Origin: Acidobacteriaceae bacterium
GTDB lineage: Bacteria; Acidobacteriota; Terriglobia; Terriglobales; Acidobacteriaceae
Direction: 5' to 3'
Assembly (NCBI GenBank): GCA_031296325.1
Contig: JARLFY010000012.1
Location: 1 to 64,000 of the forward strand
Length of the DNA stretch: 64,000 nt
Part shown: in pieces, positions 1 through 13,541 of the stretch
Layout of the letters: each line of letters opens with the position of its first letter
How positions within the stretch are numbered: position 1 is the stretch's first letter
Made by a program: the position numbers and the translations under genes
The notes under the pieces: model-generated
What the model was told of the DNA's origin: nothing
Seen by the model: the letters and a program-made list of their open reading frames with translations, nothing else
The model's database searches: none

Positions 1-199
1 AGAACAGCGCACGGCGCGCAAGAATCGCTCCGGCGGGCGACTGCAACGCAGCTTCAAGCGTAGCCGCGTCGGTCGCGAAGACCAGCGCGTCCAGCCCTGC
101 GCCCTCAATGCTCGATACGCGAAGGATCTCTCCCTCAACCTGCGGCGCACTCCGCTCTGCCGCTCCAACCAACTCCGCAATCTCACCAATTTTCGCCAA
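1..199 (-). CDS. lpxD: UDP-3-O-acylglucosamine N-acyltransferase (LpxD) N-terminal part, partial, runs off window
   Basis: Minus-strand translation from TTG at 199: MAKIGEIAELVGAAERSAPQVEGEILRVSSIEGAGLDALVFATDAATLEAALQSPAGAILARRALF, resembling the LpxD N-terminal domain; AGGAG just upstream of the TTG. Confidence 0.6.
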   Translation of the reverse strand, partial: MAKIGEIAELVGAAERSAPQVEGEILRVSSIEGAGLDALVFATDAATLEAALQSPAGAILARRALF

Positions 200-271
200 C
201 GTCGCTCCTAGATCCTACTGAAACAGCTCTCCTAGAATGTCACATTCTTTGCGGCCTCGTCGCGCTTCGCA

Positions 272-1156
272 TCACCGAGCGAGATTGCCATAATGAATCA
301 ACGCAGGCGCGCCAAACGGGCTTGTGCCGTTCTGGATAAGGCCGCGAGAAACCTCGTCGAGCAGAGCCGCTCGTTCCACCTCGCGCTCGCCCCGCAGCCG
401 CGTCCGAACGCGGTCGAGATCGCCGTCGTTGGTTCCCGGATGGCAGCAGATCTCAACCGTTCCGCTGGCCGGAAGCGCGCGCAGAATCTCGCCGAGCGTT
501 TTGCTGTTGAGCTGTCCGGTCGCCGAGATCGCCGCCGTGCCATCGGTCGTGCGCACACGTCCCTCGCGAATCGAAGGAAGCATCAGAAAGCGCGAACGCA
601 GGCTGCCGATGAGCCGCAACGAGAGCCTGCGTCGCCAGTTGCCGTGGCCCAGTCTGAGCGACCACCCCGGCTCGAAAGGATTGCGCATCGCGCCAACTCC
701 GCAGCGCTCGGCCACCTGAAGCAGAGGACGCGCAATCGCGGGAAAGACGTGTACATGCTTATGCGTGTCGAGATGTGTCACGGCGATGCCAGCGCGCTGT
801 AGCCTCTCGACCTGCGCAGCGGCCTCGCGCGCAACCTCGTCTGCGTCAATCCGGCCCAGTAGTAACGCGCGCAGGAACTCACCCAACGAAGGACGAAAGT
901 TCTTCCCATCGTCGCCGATCAGGCTGCGAATCGTCTGGGGAGGCGATACCGGCGCGCCATCGACCAGCACGACGTGACACCCCACGCCGAGCGCAGGCCG
1001 CGAGAGGGCCAGCGCGACCGCGTCGTCGAAGGCCGCGCCGCTGGCCATCAGCGTCGCCGACGAGAGAGCGCCTGCGGCATGCAACTCGCCGATGGCGCGG
1101 TTGATGCCACAGGTCAGGCCAAAGTCGTCGGCGTTGAGAATCAATCGCGCAGTCAT
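272..1156 (-). CDS. ChbG/HpnK family (YdjC-like) deacetylase
   Basis: MTARLILNADDFGLTCGINRAI...HLDTHKHVHVFP...EICCHPG motifs; internal start at 1156 chosen over the longer ORF start at 1273, which overlaps the neighbouring gene. Confidence 0.85.
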   Translation of the reverse strand: MTARLILNADDFGLTCGINRAIGELHAAGALSSATLMASGAAFDDAVALALSRPALGVGCHVVLVDGAPVSPPQTIRSLIGDDGKNFRPSLGEFLRALLLGRIDADEVAREAAAQVERLQRAGIAVTHLDTHKHVHVFPAIARPLLQVAERCGVGAMRNPFEPGWSLRLGHGNWRRRLSLRLIGSLRSRFLMLPSIREGRVRTTDGTAAISATGQLNSKTLGEILRALPASGTVEICCHPGTNDGDLDRVRTRLRGEREVERAALLDEVSRGLIQNGTSPFGAPALIHYGNLAR

Positions 1157-1178
1157 CGCTCGAAGAACCGCAGAGACC

Positions 1179-4100
1179 TCACTCCGGCGCAGTCTTGAAC
1201 GCGGCCAGATACTTCTGTAGGTCGTAGCCAGCCGACTCCGCAGCCGCACGCGCTGCCGCAACCGAGGCTTCAATTGCAGCCAGCGAGGCCTCGTCTGTCT
1301 GCGCTGTAGACTCTCCCTCGACGATCGCCATCAGAGCAGGAAGCTGCAACCACGTCAGAAGCTCCTCAAACTGCTCCTTGTTGAAGTAGGTCGTTCCCGA
1401 TGAGTCGTTGACGCCTGCCAGCCAGCGTGCATCCGGGTCGGACCAGAGAGCCTCGCTGCGGATCGCATCGGCAGCCGTGGCCACAGGATTCAGCAGCAGA
1501 CGAACCTGCGCCGCAGACTGCCAGCGCGCCTCGCCCTCCATTCCCAGAGTGGAGAAGATCTCCGCCAGCACAGTACGGAAGGCCAGCCGGTCGAAGAGTT
1601 CTATTCGTCCACCCTGCGGATCGCAGTGCGTCGGCAGAGTGCGCAAGACGATCCACGCAAGCAGCGGAGTCCAGATTCTTGACTGACGACTCAACGCATC
1701 GACGCAAGGCAGCACAGGACGCGAACGCGCAGGCCAGTCGCTCGCATAGCTCTGCGACAACGCAGGCAAGCGCGCCGCAGCAAGAGCCAATGTGCGCACC
1801 GCCTCGGCGAACTCCGCAGCCGCAGCCGCAGCGGTGCGAGCTTCAATCGTCGACTGCAAGGCGGATTCGATCAACGCAATCGGGGCAGGAAGCTGCGCCG
1901 TAACCTTCGCGCCAGCCTTCTCCTTACGATTCTCCTCCGGCAGATTCTCCATCAGCCGGTCATAGAAGACACGGCCCTTCTCCGCAATATGACGCAGCTC
2001 GGAATCCGCTTTCTTGCTCCTGCCTGCATCGGCATTCTTCACCGCAGGCTGATGCAAGCCTGCGTCGGCGAGTTCCGCCAGCGCCTTCACATTCGTCGCG
2101 CTGACAGTCCCGCGCAGAGCGTCGTGCAGCGGACGCAGACGAAGCATCACCATCTCGTCGTGGACGTTGCGTACGCCGCGCCCTCCCAGCGAGTCGCAGA
2201 GTCTGTCCCACGGCCACTCCGCGTTGGGATGCAGCACACGCCAGTCGAGCAGAACGACGCATTGAAATCCGCGCAACTCGAAGGTCAGTCCGCGCCAATG
2301 AAGCTCGGTGGCGCGACGCAGGTACTCCAGACCGTTCGAGTCGCGACAGAAGACAACCAGCGACTCTCCTGTAGGCAACGCCAGCCCCTCGGATAGGCTC
2401 CGCTGGCGCAGCGATCCGCTGCCCTTGTCCATGAACGCAGCCGAGAGGTGAATCGTTCCGCGCGTGCTGTCGTACTTGTTGTTGTACAGCACCAGCGAGC
2501 GCTCCTCGCCCAGTCGATTGGAGTAGGCGAAGACGTTCTCATCTACATGGCCGTAGCCATTCCAGAAGTCGTACAGGGTAAAGTCAGCACTTCCCGCAAA
2601 GATGTGTCGCCGCTTCAGCAGCGGCGCAATCTCCCGCTGATGCCGCGCGACGAGTCCTTCGTTAGGCGACTCGTTCATCTTCGCCTGCTTGAACTCCATC
2701 CCATAGCGCTCGGTGAATCCCTCGATCTGTCCGTGACCAAACATCGGCAGTCCGGGCAACGTGGCCAGCAGCGTACATACGCCAAAGTACTTGTCGCCGT
2801 CGCCGAACTGGTCGATCGCCGTGCGTTCGTCCGGGTTGCTCATGAAGTTCACATAACGCTTCATAATGTCCGGATCAAACTCGATGGTCTTCTTCAGGTA
2901 GGAGCGATACTTCGCATTCTCCTCGTCGCGCATCATGTTCATGAACGCCGAGTTGTACACGCGATGCATCCCCAGCGTGCGCACGAAGTAGCCCTCCAGC
3001 AGCCAGAAGGCCTCGGCCAGAAGCAGCGTTCCCGGAACCTCTGCCGCAACGCGATCCACCACCTCGCGCCAGAACTCATTCGGCATCAGCGCGTCGAATT
3101 CCTCCTGCGACATCGAGTTCTCCGCCCGCGAAGGAATCGAGCCTCCAGCTCCCGGCAGCGGGAACCAGAGCCGTTGCACATGGCGCTTGGCCAGAACCAT
3201 CGCCGCATCGAAGCGAATGATGGGGAACATGCGCGCGACGTGCAGAATCATCTGGATCACATGCTCGCGCACCTCGGCCTTGGAGTAGTCGAGCTGTGCC
3301 GTATCGTTCCAGGCAAACGACGTTCCATCGTTGCCGTGGTAGATGTAGCGCGTCGATCCGTCGCTGTGATTCCGCAGGCGAAAGGCCACCGCCGCGTCCG
3401 TCTGATCGTAGTAGTGATCCTCAATCTTGATATCGGCCCGACTATCGTTGGACAGATCCGGCCCTTCAAAGCGATAGGCAGGAAACGGACTCTCCCAACG
3501 ATGGATGAACCAGTCGGGATGCTCGATCACCCATGGCGAATCGATGCCCATGTGATTCGGCACCATATCGCTGGCCAGCCGCAGCCCAGCCGCAGCGGCA
3601 CGATGCTTCAGGTTGTCGTAGGCCTCCCAGCCACCCAGATCCTCTGCAATGTCGTAGCTCTTGAGCGAGTAGGCCGAGGCGACCGCATCGCCGTGTCCTC
3701 GCAACCGCTTGATCGTGCGCGAGGCTACGCTGCGCTCCCACAAACCGATCAGCCAAAGCCCAGTCACGCCGCGCGCCGCCAGTAGTTGTAGCTCTTCGTC
3801 AGGAATCTGATCCAGCCGATGGATGTGACGCAGATACTTCTTCGACAACTGCTCCAACCAGACGTAGGTACTCTTCGCCATCAGTACGACGTTCGGCATC
3901 CACGCCTGATCCGCACTGAAGGCCTCGTACTCGTCGAGCGGAGCCTGATAGCCGTGCGCGTATTTCTTTCGCTTGAACTCGTCGTATCCGACGAACTCGT
4001 CGCCGTCAAAGCCCTGACTTCCCCAGGTCGGCGCGCCGTGGCGAAACTGATCCGGCCCTGCTGGATGAAAGCGCATCCAGATGGCGAGTTCCTCCTCGCG

Positions 4101-4847
4101 CAACACGTCGACCGCCAGCAGAATCCGCTTGAGCGCATCGCCCAGATACGGAGCCCATCGCTCGCGAATGTAGTCGAGCTGCCCGATCAGCGAATCCGGT
4201 GACGCCAGCGACGGAGCGCGCAGAGCGTCGAACAGACTGCCAACTTCTGGAGCCATCTGCGGCCGCGTCTTGAAGTAGTCCGGAAACGCCGCCGTAACAT
4301 TCGCGTAGACCGTTTGTTCCCGCAGCCGTTTGTCCTCGAAGAGCGTATGAAAGGGCTTGAAGGCAGGATTGGCGTTGGCCAACCACAGCATCAACAACTC
4401 TTCCATCGCGGCCTCGCGATTGGACTGTCCCTCAGTCGTCCCGCGCAGCCAATCCGCAGCGGAGATCTGTCCACGAAAGACCGCAACGTTGGGAAACTGC
4501 TCGGTAAAGGCCAACAGCAACGCGTCCATCTTGCCGGGATTTGCCGGATCGGAGTCCACCTGCGCGGCAAACCAGCGCACGGCCTCGCTCATCACTGCCG
4601 GATCGATCTGCTTGCGGAAGCTCGCCACCAGAGCATGGCTCAGCTCGTCGATCAGCCCCATGGCAAAGAGCGCCCCCGCATTGAACGTCGTCGCCGGATC
4701 GGCCTCGGAGTCACGCCCCGCATTCAGCGCCTCAGCCAGTCTGCGACTGGCCGACACATCGGCAAAGACCACGTTTCCGGTGTAGCTGAACAACAGCTCG
4801 TCCACCTTGGTTGCTTCACGAACAGCACGAGAGATGTGAAATTCCAT
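1179..4847 (-). CDS. GH13-type alpha-amylase family glycosidase with long N- and C-terminal extensions
   Basis: 1222 aa; DMVPNHMG (region I), IRFDAAM (region II), LLLAEAFW (region III), FMSNPDE (region IV-like). Confidence 0.85.
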   Translation of the reverse strand: MEFHISRAVREATKVDELLFSYTGNVVFADVSASRRLAEALNAGRDSEADPATTFNAGALFAMGLIDELSHALVASFRKQIDPAVMSEAVRWFAAQVDSDPANPGKMDALLLAFTEQFPNVAVFRGQISAADWLRGTTEGQSNREAAMEELLMLWLANANPAFKPFHTLFEDKRLREQTVYANVTAAFPDYFKTRPQMAPEVGSLFDALRAPSLASPDSLIGQLDYIRERWAPYLGDALKRILLAVDVLREEELAIWMRFHPAGPDQFRHGAPTWGSQGFDGDEFVGYDEFKRKKYAHGYQAPLDEYEAFSADQAWMPNVVLMAKSTYVWLEQLSKKYLRHIHRLDQIPDEELQLLAARGVTGLWLIGLWERSVASRTIKRLRGHGDAVASAYSLKSYDIAEDLGGWEAYDNLKHRAAAAGLRLASDMVPNHMGIDSPWVIEHPDWFIHRWESPFPAYRFEGPDLSNDSRADIKIEDHYYDQTDAAVAFRLRNHSDGSTRYIYHGNDGTSFAWNDTAQLDYSKAEVREHVIQMILHVARMFPIIRFDAAMVLAKRHVQRLWFPLPGAGGSIPSRAENSMSQEEFDALMPNEFWREVVDRVAAEVPGTLLLAEAFWLLEGYFVRTLGMHRVYNSAFMNMMRDEENAKYRSYLKKTIEFDPDIMKRYVNFMSNPDERTAIDQFGDGDKYFGVCTLLATLPGLPMFGHGQIEGFTERYGMEFKQAKMNESPNEGLVARHQREIAPLLKRRHIFAGSADFTLYDFWNGYGHVDENVFAYSNRLGEERSLVLYNNKYDSTRGTIHLSAAFMDKGSGSLRQRSLSEGLALPTGESLVVFCRDSNGLEYLRRATELHWRGLTFELRGFQCVVLLDWRVLHPNAEWPWDRLCDSLGGRGVRNVHDEMVMLRLRPLHDALRGTVSATNVKALAELADAGLHQPAVKNADAGRSKKADSELRHIAEKGRVFYDRLMENLPEENRKEKAGAKVTAQLPAPIALIESALQSTIEARTAAAAAAEFAEAVRTLALAAARLPALSQSYASDWPARSRPVLPCVDALSRQSRIWTPLLAWIVLRTLPTHCDPQGGRIELFDRLAFRTVLAEIFSTLGMEGEARWQSAAQVRLLLNPVATAADAIRSEALWSDPDARWLAGVNDSSGTTYFNKEQFEELLTWLQLPALMAIVEGESTAQTDEASLAAIEASVAAARAAAESAGYDLQKYLAAFKTAPE

Positions 4848-5139
4848 TTGTCAGATGCCTCAACTTAATCAAATCACTGCAACCAGTATCGCTTGAAAAA
4901 CGCTTCTCGTGCAGTCGGTTGTATTGCGTGACGTCGTAAAACTCTGCACCAGTCCAAGTGTTGATGGGAAGATCTTTAGCCCATCCGTAAACCTTGATAA
5001 ATAAACGGGATTTTTCCCCGAGGGAATGTTCAACACTCGTTCAGACCAGCCTTAATCCCCGAGGAGATATTAGAGCAAATTCGGAATTCATGCATGCCGG
5101 GAATGAATTATTCTTCTTGCCCTCGAACCAGGAAGGAAA

Positions 5140-5181
5140 AGCCCCCCACCGCATTCGAGATTCGAAGTGCGATGGAGGGCT
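5140..5181 (-). terminator. Rho-independent terminator downstream of the nifJ/DHOD-like operon
   Basis: Minus strand AGCCCTCCATCGCA-CTTCGAATCTCGAA-TGCGGTGGGGGGCT then TTTTCC; 14-bp stem including two G-U pairs that form only on the minus-strand RNA. Confidence 0.8.
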
Positions 5182-5217
5182 GAAGTATCTTTGCAGCAAA
5201 GCAGAGAGACCAAGTTG

Positions 5218-6224
5218 TTAGGCAGACTGACGCAGGGTGTAGCTGCTCAGTGTCTTGATGTAGTTGCCGCGCTCAAACGCCACCGGGTTGGGAACGGATT
5301 GGCGACTGAGACTGCCGCGCATCTGCCAGATCGAGGTGTACTCGTGCTCCTCCATCCAGCGAACCAGCTCCGCCTGCACCGCAGTGAGATGCGAGACCCC
5401 ACCGAAGAGCAGCGCCGAAGCCAACATGGCAACCTGACCGCCCGCCATGACAGACTTCAGAACGTCCTGCGCGCTGTGAACCCCTCCCGTGATGGCAATC
5501 TGCGCCTTCACGGTGCCGTAGAGGATCGCTGCCCAGTGTAGACGGATCAGCAACTCTTCCGGACGGCTGAGTGTGAGCCTTGGCGCGACGTTGAGGTTGT
5601 CAATGTCGAAGTCTGGCTGGTAGAAGCGGTTGAAGAGAACCAGTCCATCGGCGCCAACCTTATCCAGCTTGGCAGCCAGACTCGGAATGCTGGTGAACTG
5701 AGGTGAGAGCTTCACCGCGATGGGAATCTTCGTGCAGGCTTTGACCTGACGAACCAGTTCGACCAACCCGTCCTCGATCACAGAGCTAGAGATGCGAGGA
5801 TCAATGGGTAGCGAGTAGGTATTCAACTCCAGAGCGTCCGCTCCTGCCTGCTCGATCTCCTTGGCAAAGGCGACCCATCCTCCCGCCGTCGCTCCATTCA
5901 GGCTGGCAAGCACCGGGATGCCTGCAACCTTCTTGGCGCTGCGGAGGAGTTCGAGGTAGGTGTCCTGCCCCTGACGAAAGTTGTCATAGGCAGGAAAGAA
6001 GCCGGTCGTCTCGGAGAAGGACTCCGTTCCGCGTGTAAGATCGGCATCCAGAGCGTTGCTCTCCAGCGTAAGCTGCTCCTCGAAGATCGAGGGCAGCACG
6101 ACAGCGGCGGCTCCGGCTGCCTCCAGCCGCTGAACGTCCTCTGTGGAACCAGTCAGCGGATTGGAGGAGACGACAAGCGGACTCTTCAGCTTCAGGCCCA
6201 GATATTCAGTACTCAAGTCGATCA

Positions 6225-6225
<1 letters not shown>
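5218..6225 (-). CDS. Dihydroorotate dehydrogenase-like protein
   Basis: 335 aa, MIDLSTEYLGLKLKSPLVVSSNPLTGS...; overlaps the nifJ stop codon (TAATG). Confidence 0.85.
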
Positions 6226-9845
<3,620 letters not shown>

Positions 9846-9953
9846 TCTTTTCCTCCAGAAGCTCATACTATTCTGCGCCCGTCGAATGCATGACTGATGT
9901 GCGCAGTGTCACAGGCCACGCTTGCCATGTCTGATACATTTAGGACTGAAGTT

Positions 9954-10325
9954 ATGACGAATTCTCTCTATCTCCCTGTGATCGTGCTGCTTTGCGCGGC
10001 TATCGCATTTGCTCTATTCACCCTGCTGCTTGCTAAGGTGTGGGCAAAACTGTACTCCCCGCACAAATCTGGATCGATCAAGAACTCCATCTATGAGTGC
10101 GGTTTGGAGTCTGTGGGCGACGCGTGGATTCAGTTCAAGCCCGGTTATTATTTGTATGCGATCATATTCCTGGTCTTCGATGTGGAAGCGGTCTTTCTGC
10201 TTCCCTTTGCCGTTGCGTTTACCGGCTTCTCGGCTGCGGAATCCGTTGCAATGCTCATCTTTTTGCTTTTGCTGGTAGAAGGTCTAGTCTGGGCCTACCA
10301 GAAGAACGTGTTGGTCTGGTCGTAG
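9954..10325 (+). CDS. nuoA: NADH-quinone oxidoreductase subunit A
   Basis: [13 protein letters not shown]...[40 protein letters not shown] typical NuoA. Confidence 0.93.
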   Translation: MTNSLYLPVIVLLCAAIAFALFTLLLAKVWAKLYSPHKSGSIKNSIYECGLESVGDAWIQFKPGYYLYAIIFLVFDVEAVFLLPFAVAFTGFSAAESVAMLIFLLLLVEGLVWAYQKNVLVWS

Positions 10326-10401
10326 AGCGCATCGAAATCAGTGTCGGAATAAATTTACTCCGACGCGCACGGCACACACAACACGAATCAAGGATTTTTT
10401 T

Positions 10402-11043
10402 GTGGTTGATGAAGAACTAAAGAACGAGATGAGCAAGCAGGGGATCGTCACCACGACCCTTCAGGAGTTGTATAACTGGGGTCGCCGTAGTTCCCTGTGG
10501 CCTCTGAACTTCGGACTGGCCTGCTGCGCCATCGAGATGATCGCCACCACCATGGCGCGCTACGACATGGCCCGCTTTGGTGCCGAGGTCTTCCGCCCCT
10601 CGCCGCGTCAGGCCGATCTGATGATCGTCGCCGGAACCGTCACCAAGAAGATGGCTCCGCAGGTCGTCCGCCTCTACAACCAGATGCCCGAACCGAAGTA
10701 CGTCATCGCAATGGGCGCCTGCGCCATCTCCGGTGGCCCATTCAAGCAGGGCTACAACGTTCTCAAGGGCATCGACCGCTACTTCCCTGTCGACATCTAT
10801 ATACCCGGTTGCCCGCCGCGGCCCGAGGCGCTGCTCGACGCCTTCATGTCCCTACAGAAGATGATCGACGCGCAACAGTTGACCGGCCCAAACCGTCCGC
10901 GCCACCTGAACGCCGATGCAAAGAGCGAGTTTATCGTTCCAAAGTTTGGGGAGCACGATCTGGAGCCAGCGCAGAACTCTACTGTATGGAAGGCCCCTCT
11001 GGTACAGATCTCGGGAACCGAAACGGATAAGTCTGCAAAATGA
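10402..11043 (+). CDS. nuoB: NADH-quinone oxidoreductase subunit B (GTG start)
   Basis: [15 protein letters not shown]...[22 protein letters not shown]...[10 protein letters not shown]. Confidence 0.97.
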   Translation: MVDEELKNEMSKQGIVTTTLQELYNWGRRSSLWPLNFGLACCAIEMIATTMARYDMARFGAEVFRPSPRQADLMIVAGTVTKKMAPQVVRLYNQMPEPKYVIAMGACAISGGPFKQGYNVLKGIDRYFPVDIYIPGCPPRPEALLDAFMSLQKMIDAQQLTGPNRPRHLNADAKSEFIVPKFGEHDLEPAQNSTVWKAPLVQISGTETDKSAK

Positions 11044-11696
11044 ATTTGGAAAACATTAAATCCGAGATTGAAGCGAACGTTCCCGGCTGCCAGTTGGAGT
11101 TTGTTCTCAACCCTAGCCCCTCGGCCCAGCACTCGCTGCGCCTGGATCACGCCCACGCCGTCGCCGTCGCCACCTACCTGCGCGACGCCGCAGATCTACG
11201 CTTCGACTTCTGCTCGAACGTGACCGGCATCGACTGGCCCGCCAAGGAACTCACCGAGAAGGTCAAGGTCAAAAAGCTCGTAGACGGCGAAGAGAAAGAG
11301 GTTGAGGAGGTTCGCAAGACGACTATTCCGGGAACTCTCGAAGTCGTCTACCACCTCTTCTCGGTGGAAAAAAAACACGGGCCGATCACCTTGCGTATGA
11401 GTACCAAAGACCGCGAGACTGAGGTTCACATGCCCTCGCTCACCCCGGTCTGGCGCAGCGCGGAGTTTCAGGAGCGCGAGATCTTCGACCTCTTCGGAGT
11501 CGTCTTCGACGGCCATCCCGACCTGCGTCGTCTGTTGATGTGGCCCGACTTCATCGATCACCCGATGCGCCGCGACTATGTAGCACCGGACGACTTCGAG
11601 TATGAGCCGACCGCGCACGACGCCGTCTTGCAGCGCGCCAATCAGCACCAGAGCGAAGCCATTGCAAAGCTCGCCAGCGAAGCGGAGGGCAAATGA
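11040..11696 (+). CDS. nuoC: NADH-quinone oxidoreductase subunit C
   Basis: 30 kDa subunit signature [42 protein letters not shown] overlap with nuoB. Confidence 0.95.
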   Translation: MNLENIKSEIEANVPGCQLEFVLNPSPSAQHSLRLDHAHAVAVATYLRDAADLRFDFCSNVTGIDWPAKELTEKVKVKKLVDGEEKEVEEVRKTTIPGTLEVVYHLFSVEKKHGPITLRMSTKDRETEVHMPSLTPVWRSAEFQEREIFDLFGVVFDGHPDLRRLLMWPDFIDHPMRRDYVAPDDFEYEPTAHDAVLQRANQHQSEAIAKLASEAEGK

Positions 11697-12853
11697 GCGA
11701 CGCCACGAACCTGACCGCGCAGATCGACATCAATACCATTCCCGCTCTGGGCAAGGAGCAGTTGCTGGAACTCGCCATGGGTCCGCAGCATCCCTCCACC
11801 CACGGCGTATTTCGCATGAACGTGGTTCTGGATGGCGAGCGCGTGATGAAGTTGAAGCCGGTCTTCGGCTATCTCCATCGCAACCACGAGAAGATCGCCG
11901 AGAGCGAGACCTACCTCGGCTCGATGCCCTACACCGACCGGCTGGATTATATCTGCTCGATCACCAACAACTGGGCCTATGCTATCGCAGTGGAAAAACT
12001 CGCAGGCATTGAGGTTCCCGAGCGAGCTGAATACCTGCGGGTCATCACCGGCGAGTTGACCCGACTACAGAATCACGCCTGCCTGCTCGGTTTTCTGATG
12101 CAGGATATGGGGGCCAGCGGTACGCCGCTGATGTACGCCTTCCGTGAGCGCGAAAAGATCATGGACCTCTTCGAGGGTCTCACAGGCGCGCGCATGATGT
12201 GCAACTACCTGCGCTTCGGCGGTTGTCGCGTGGACACGCCCGCAGGCTGGATGGATGCCGCGCGCAAGGTCGTCGCCGAGTTCCCCCGTTTTCTGGATGA
12301 GTACGAGAATCTTCTGGTGGGCAATGAGATCCTGATGGATCGCACGCAGGAGGTCGGCATCCTCTCGAAGGAGTTGGCCATCAACGCGGGAATCAGCGGG
12401 CCCATGGCGCGCGCCAGCGGAGTCGACTATGACATTCGCAAGGTCGACCACTACAGCATCTACGACCGCTTCAACTTCCGCATACCGCTCGGCGAGCGAG
12501 GCGATGTATACGATCGCTACATGATTCGATTCCTGGAGATGCGCGAATCCATAAAGATTCTGGAACAGGCCATGCGGGATATTCCCGATGGACCCATTGT
12601 TGATCCGAAGACCAAAATTCGCGGCTTCCGCCCCAAACCCGGCGAGGCCTACGGAAGAATAGAATCACCAAAGGGCGAGCTTGGGTTTTATCTCGTCAGC
12701 GACGGCGCGCTGAATCCGTATCGTTACCGCGTCCGCCCACCCAGTCTCATCAATCTGACGGTGCTCGAAGACCTCTGTATCGGGCAAAATGTTGCGGATG
12801 TGGTGGTAATTCTGGGCAGCATCGATATTGTCCTGGGCGAAGTAGACCGATAA
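11693..12853 (+). CDS. nuoD: NADH-quinone oxidoreductase subunit D
   Basis: [23 protein letters not shown]...[13 protein letters not shown]. Confidence 0.97.
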   Translation: MSDATNLTAQIDINTIPALGKEQLLELAMGPQHPSTHGVFRMNVVLDGERVMKLKPVFGYLHRNHEKIAESETYLGSMPYTDRLDYICSITNNWAYAIAVEKLAGIEVPERAEYLRVITGELTRLQNHACLLGFLMQDMGASGTPLMYAFREREKIMDLFEGLTGARMMCNYLRFGGCRVDTPAGWMDAARKVVAEFPRFLDEYENLLVGNEILMDRTQEVGILSKELAINAGISGPMARASGVDYDIRKVDHYSIYDRFNFRIPLGERGDVYDRYMIRFLEMRESIKILEQAMRDIPDGPIVDPKTKIRGFRPKPGEAYGRIESPKGELGFYLVSDGALNPYRYRVRPPSLINLTVLEDLCIGQNVADVVVILGSIDIVLGEVDR

Positions 12854-12884
12854 GGCCGCATAGACGTCCTCGAAGGAGTTTGCT

Positions 12885-13541
12885 GTGGTAGGAAAAGGCA
12901 TCATCAAGGGAATGGTGGAGACGGCGCGGAACTTCCTCGGAAGCTACGTCAGCAAACAACGTCTGACCACTATTCAATATCCCGAAGAGCGCGCGCCACA
13001 GATTGAAGCCGCACGCAACTTCCCCTTCCTCGTCTTCGACGGCACCGACGCCGAGCAGGGACTGCGCTGCGTCGCCTGCCAGATCTGCGAAAAAGAGTGC
13101 CCGCCCAAGTGCATCTTCATCGAGAAGAGCAAGGACAAGAAGCCCGACGCAACCGGCAAGATGCAGTTCTATCCTGCGACCTTCAACATCGACATCTCGG
13201 TCTGCATGAGCTGCCAGATCTGCGTCGAGGTCTGTCCCTTCGATTCCATCAAGATGGACGTAGTCTACGACCTCAGCAATAACGACCGCTTTGCCGGTCT
13301 TCTGCTGCATAAGCAGCAGTTGGCCAAGTCCAATGAGTACTACAACACGATTCATCCCACCGAGGCCGCAGCCGTAGATGCGCACTTCGCCGAAGAACGC
13401 GCCAAGGCCGCAGCCAGAGTGAAGGCCGCAGCAGAAGCAAAGCTTGCAGCAGAAGCAAAAGCTGCGACTGATGCAAAGGCAAAGTCCGAAACCACACTCG
13501 CCGACACGCAGGCGCAACCCGTAGGCGGTGGTACGCGATGA
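12885..13541 (+). CDS. nuoI: NADH-quinone oxidoreductase subunit I with Ala/Lys/Glu-rich C-terminal tail
   Basis: CVACQICEKECPPKCI and CMSCQICVEVCPFDSIKMD motifs; tail AEERAKAAARVKAAAEAKLAAEAKAATDAKAKSE. Confidence 0.93.
   Translation: MVGKGIIKGMVETARNFLGSYVSKQRLTTIQYPEERAPQIEAARNFPFLVFDGTDAEQGLRCVACQICEKECPPKCIFIEKSKDKKPDATGKMQFYPATFNIDISVCMSCQICVEVCPFDSIKMDVVYDLSNNDRFAGLLLHKQQLAKSNEYYNTIHPTEAAAVDAHFAEERAKAAARVKAAAEAKLAAEAKAATDAKAKSETTLADTQAQPVGGGTR
13428..13463 (+). repeat. Two-copy imperfect 18-bp tandem repeat in the nuoI tail
   Basis: GCAGCAGAAGCAAAGCTT followed by GCAGCAGAAGCAAAAGCT, encoding AAEAKL-AAEAKA. Confidence 0.8.

Noticed and set aside
2448-3785. 445-aa plus-strand ORF opposite the GH13-type gene
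   Set aside because: Low-complexity R/H/V-rich antisense shadow; the minus strand carries the conserved glycosidase motifs.
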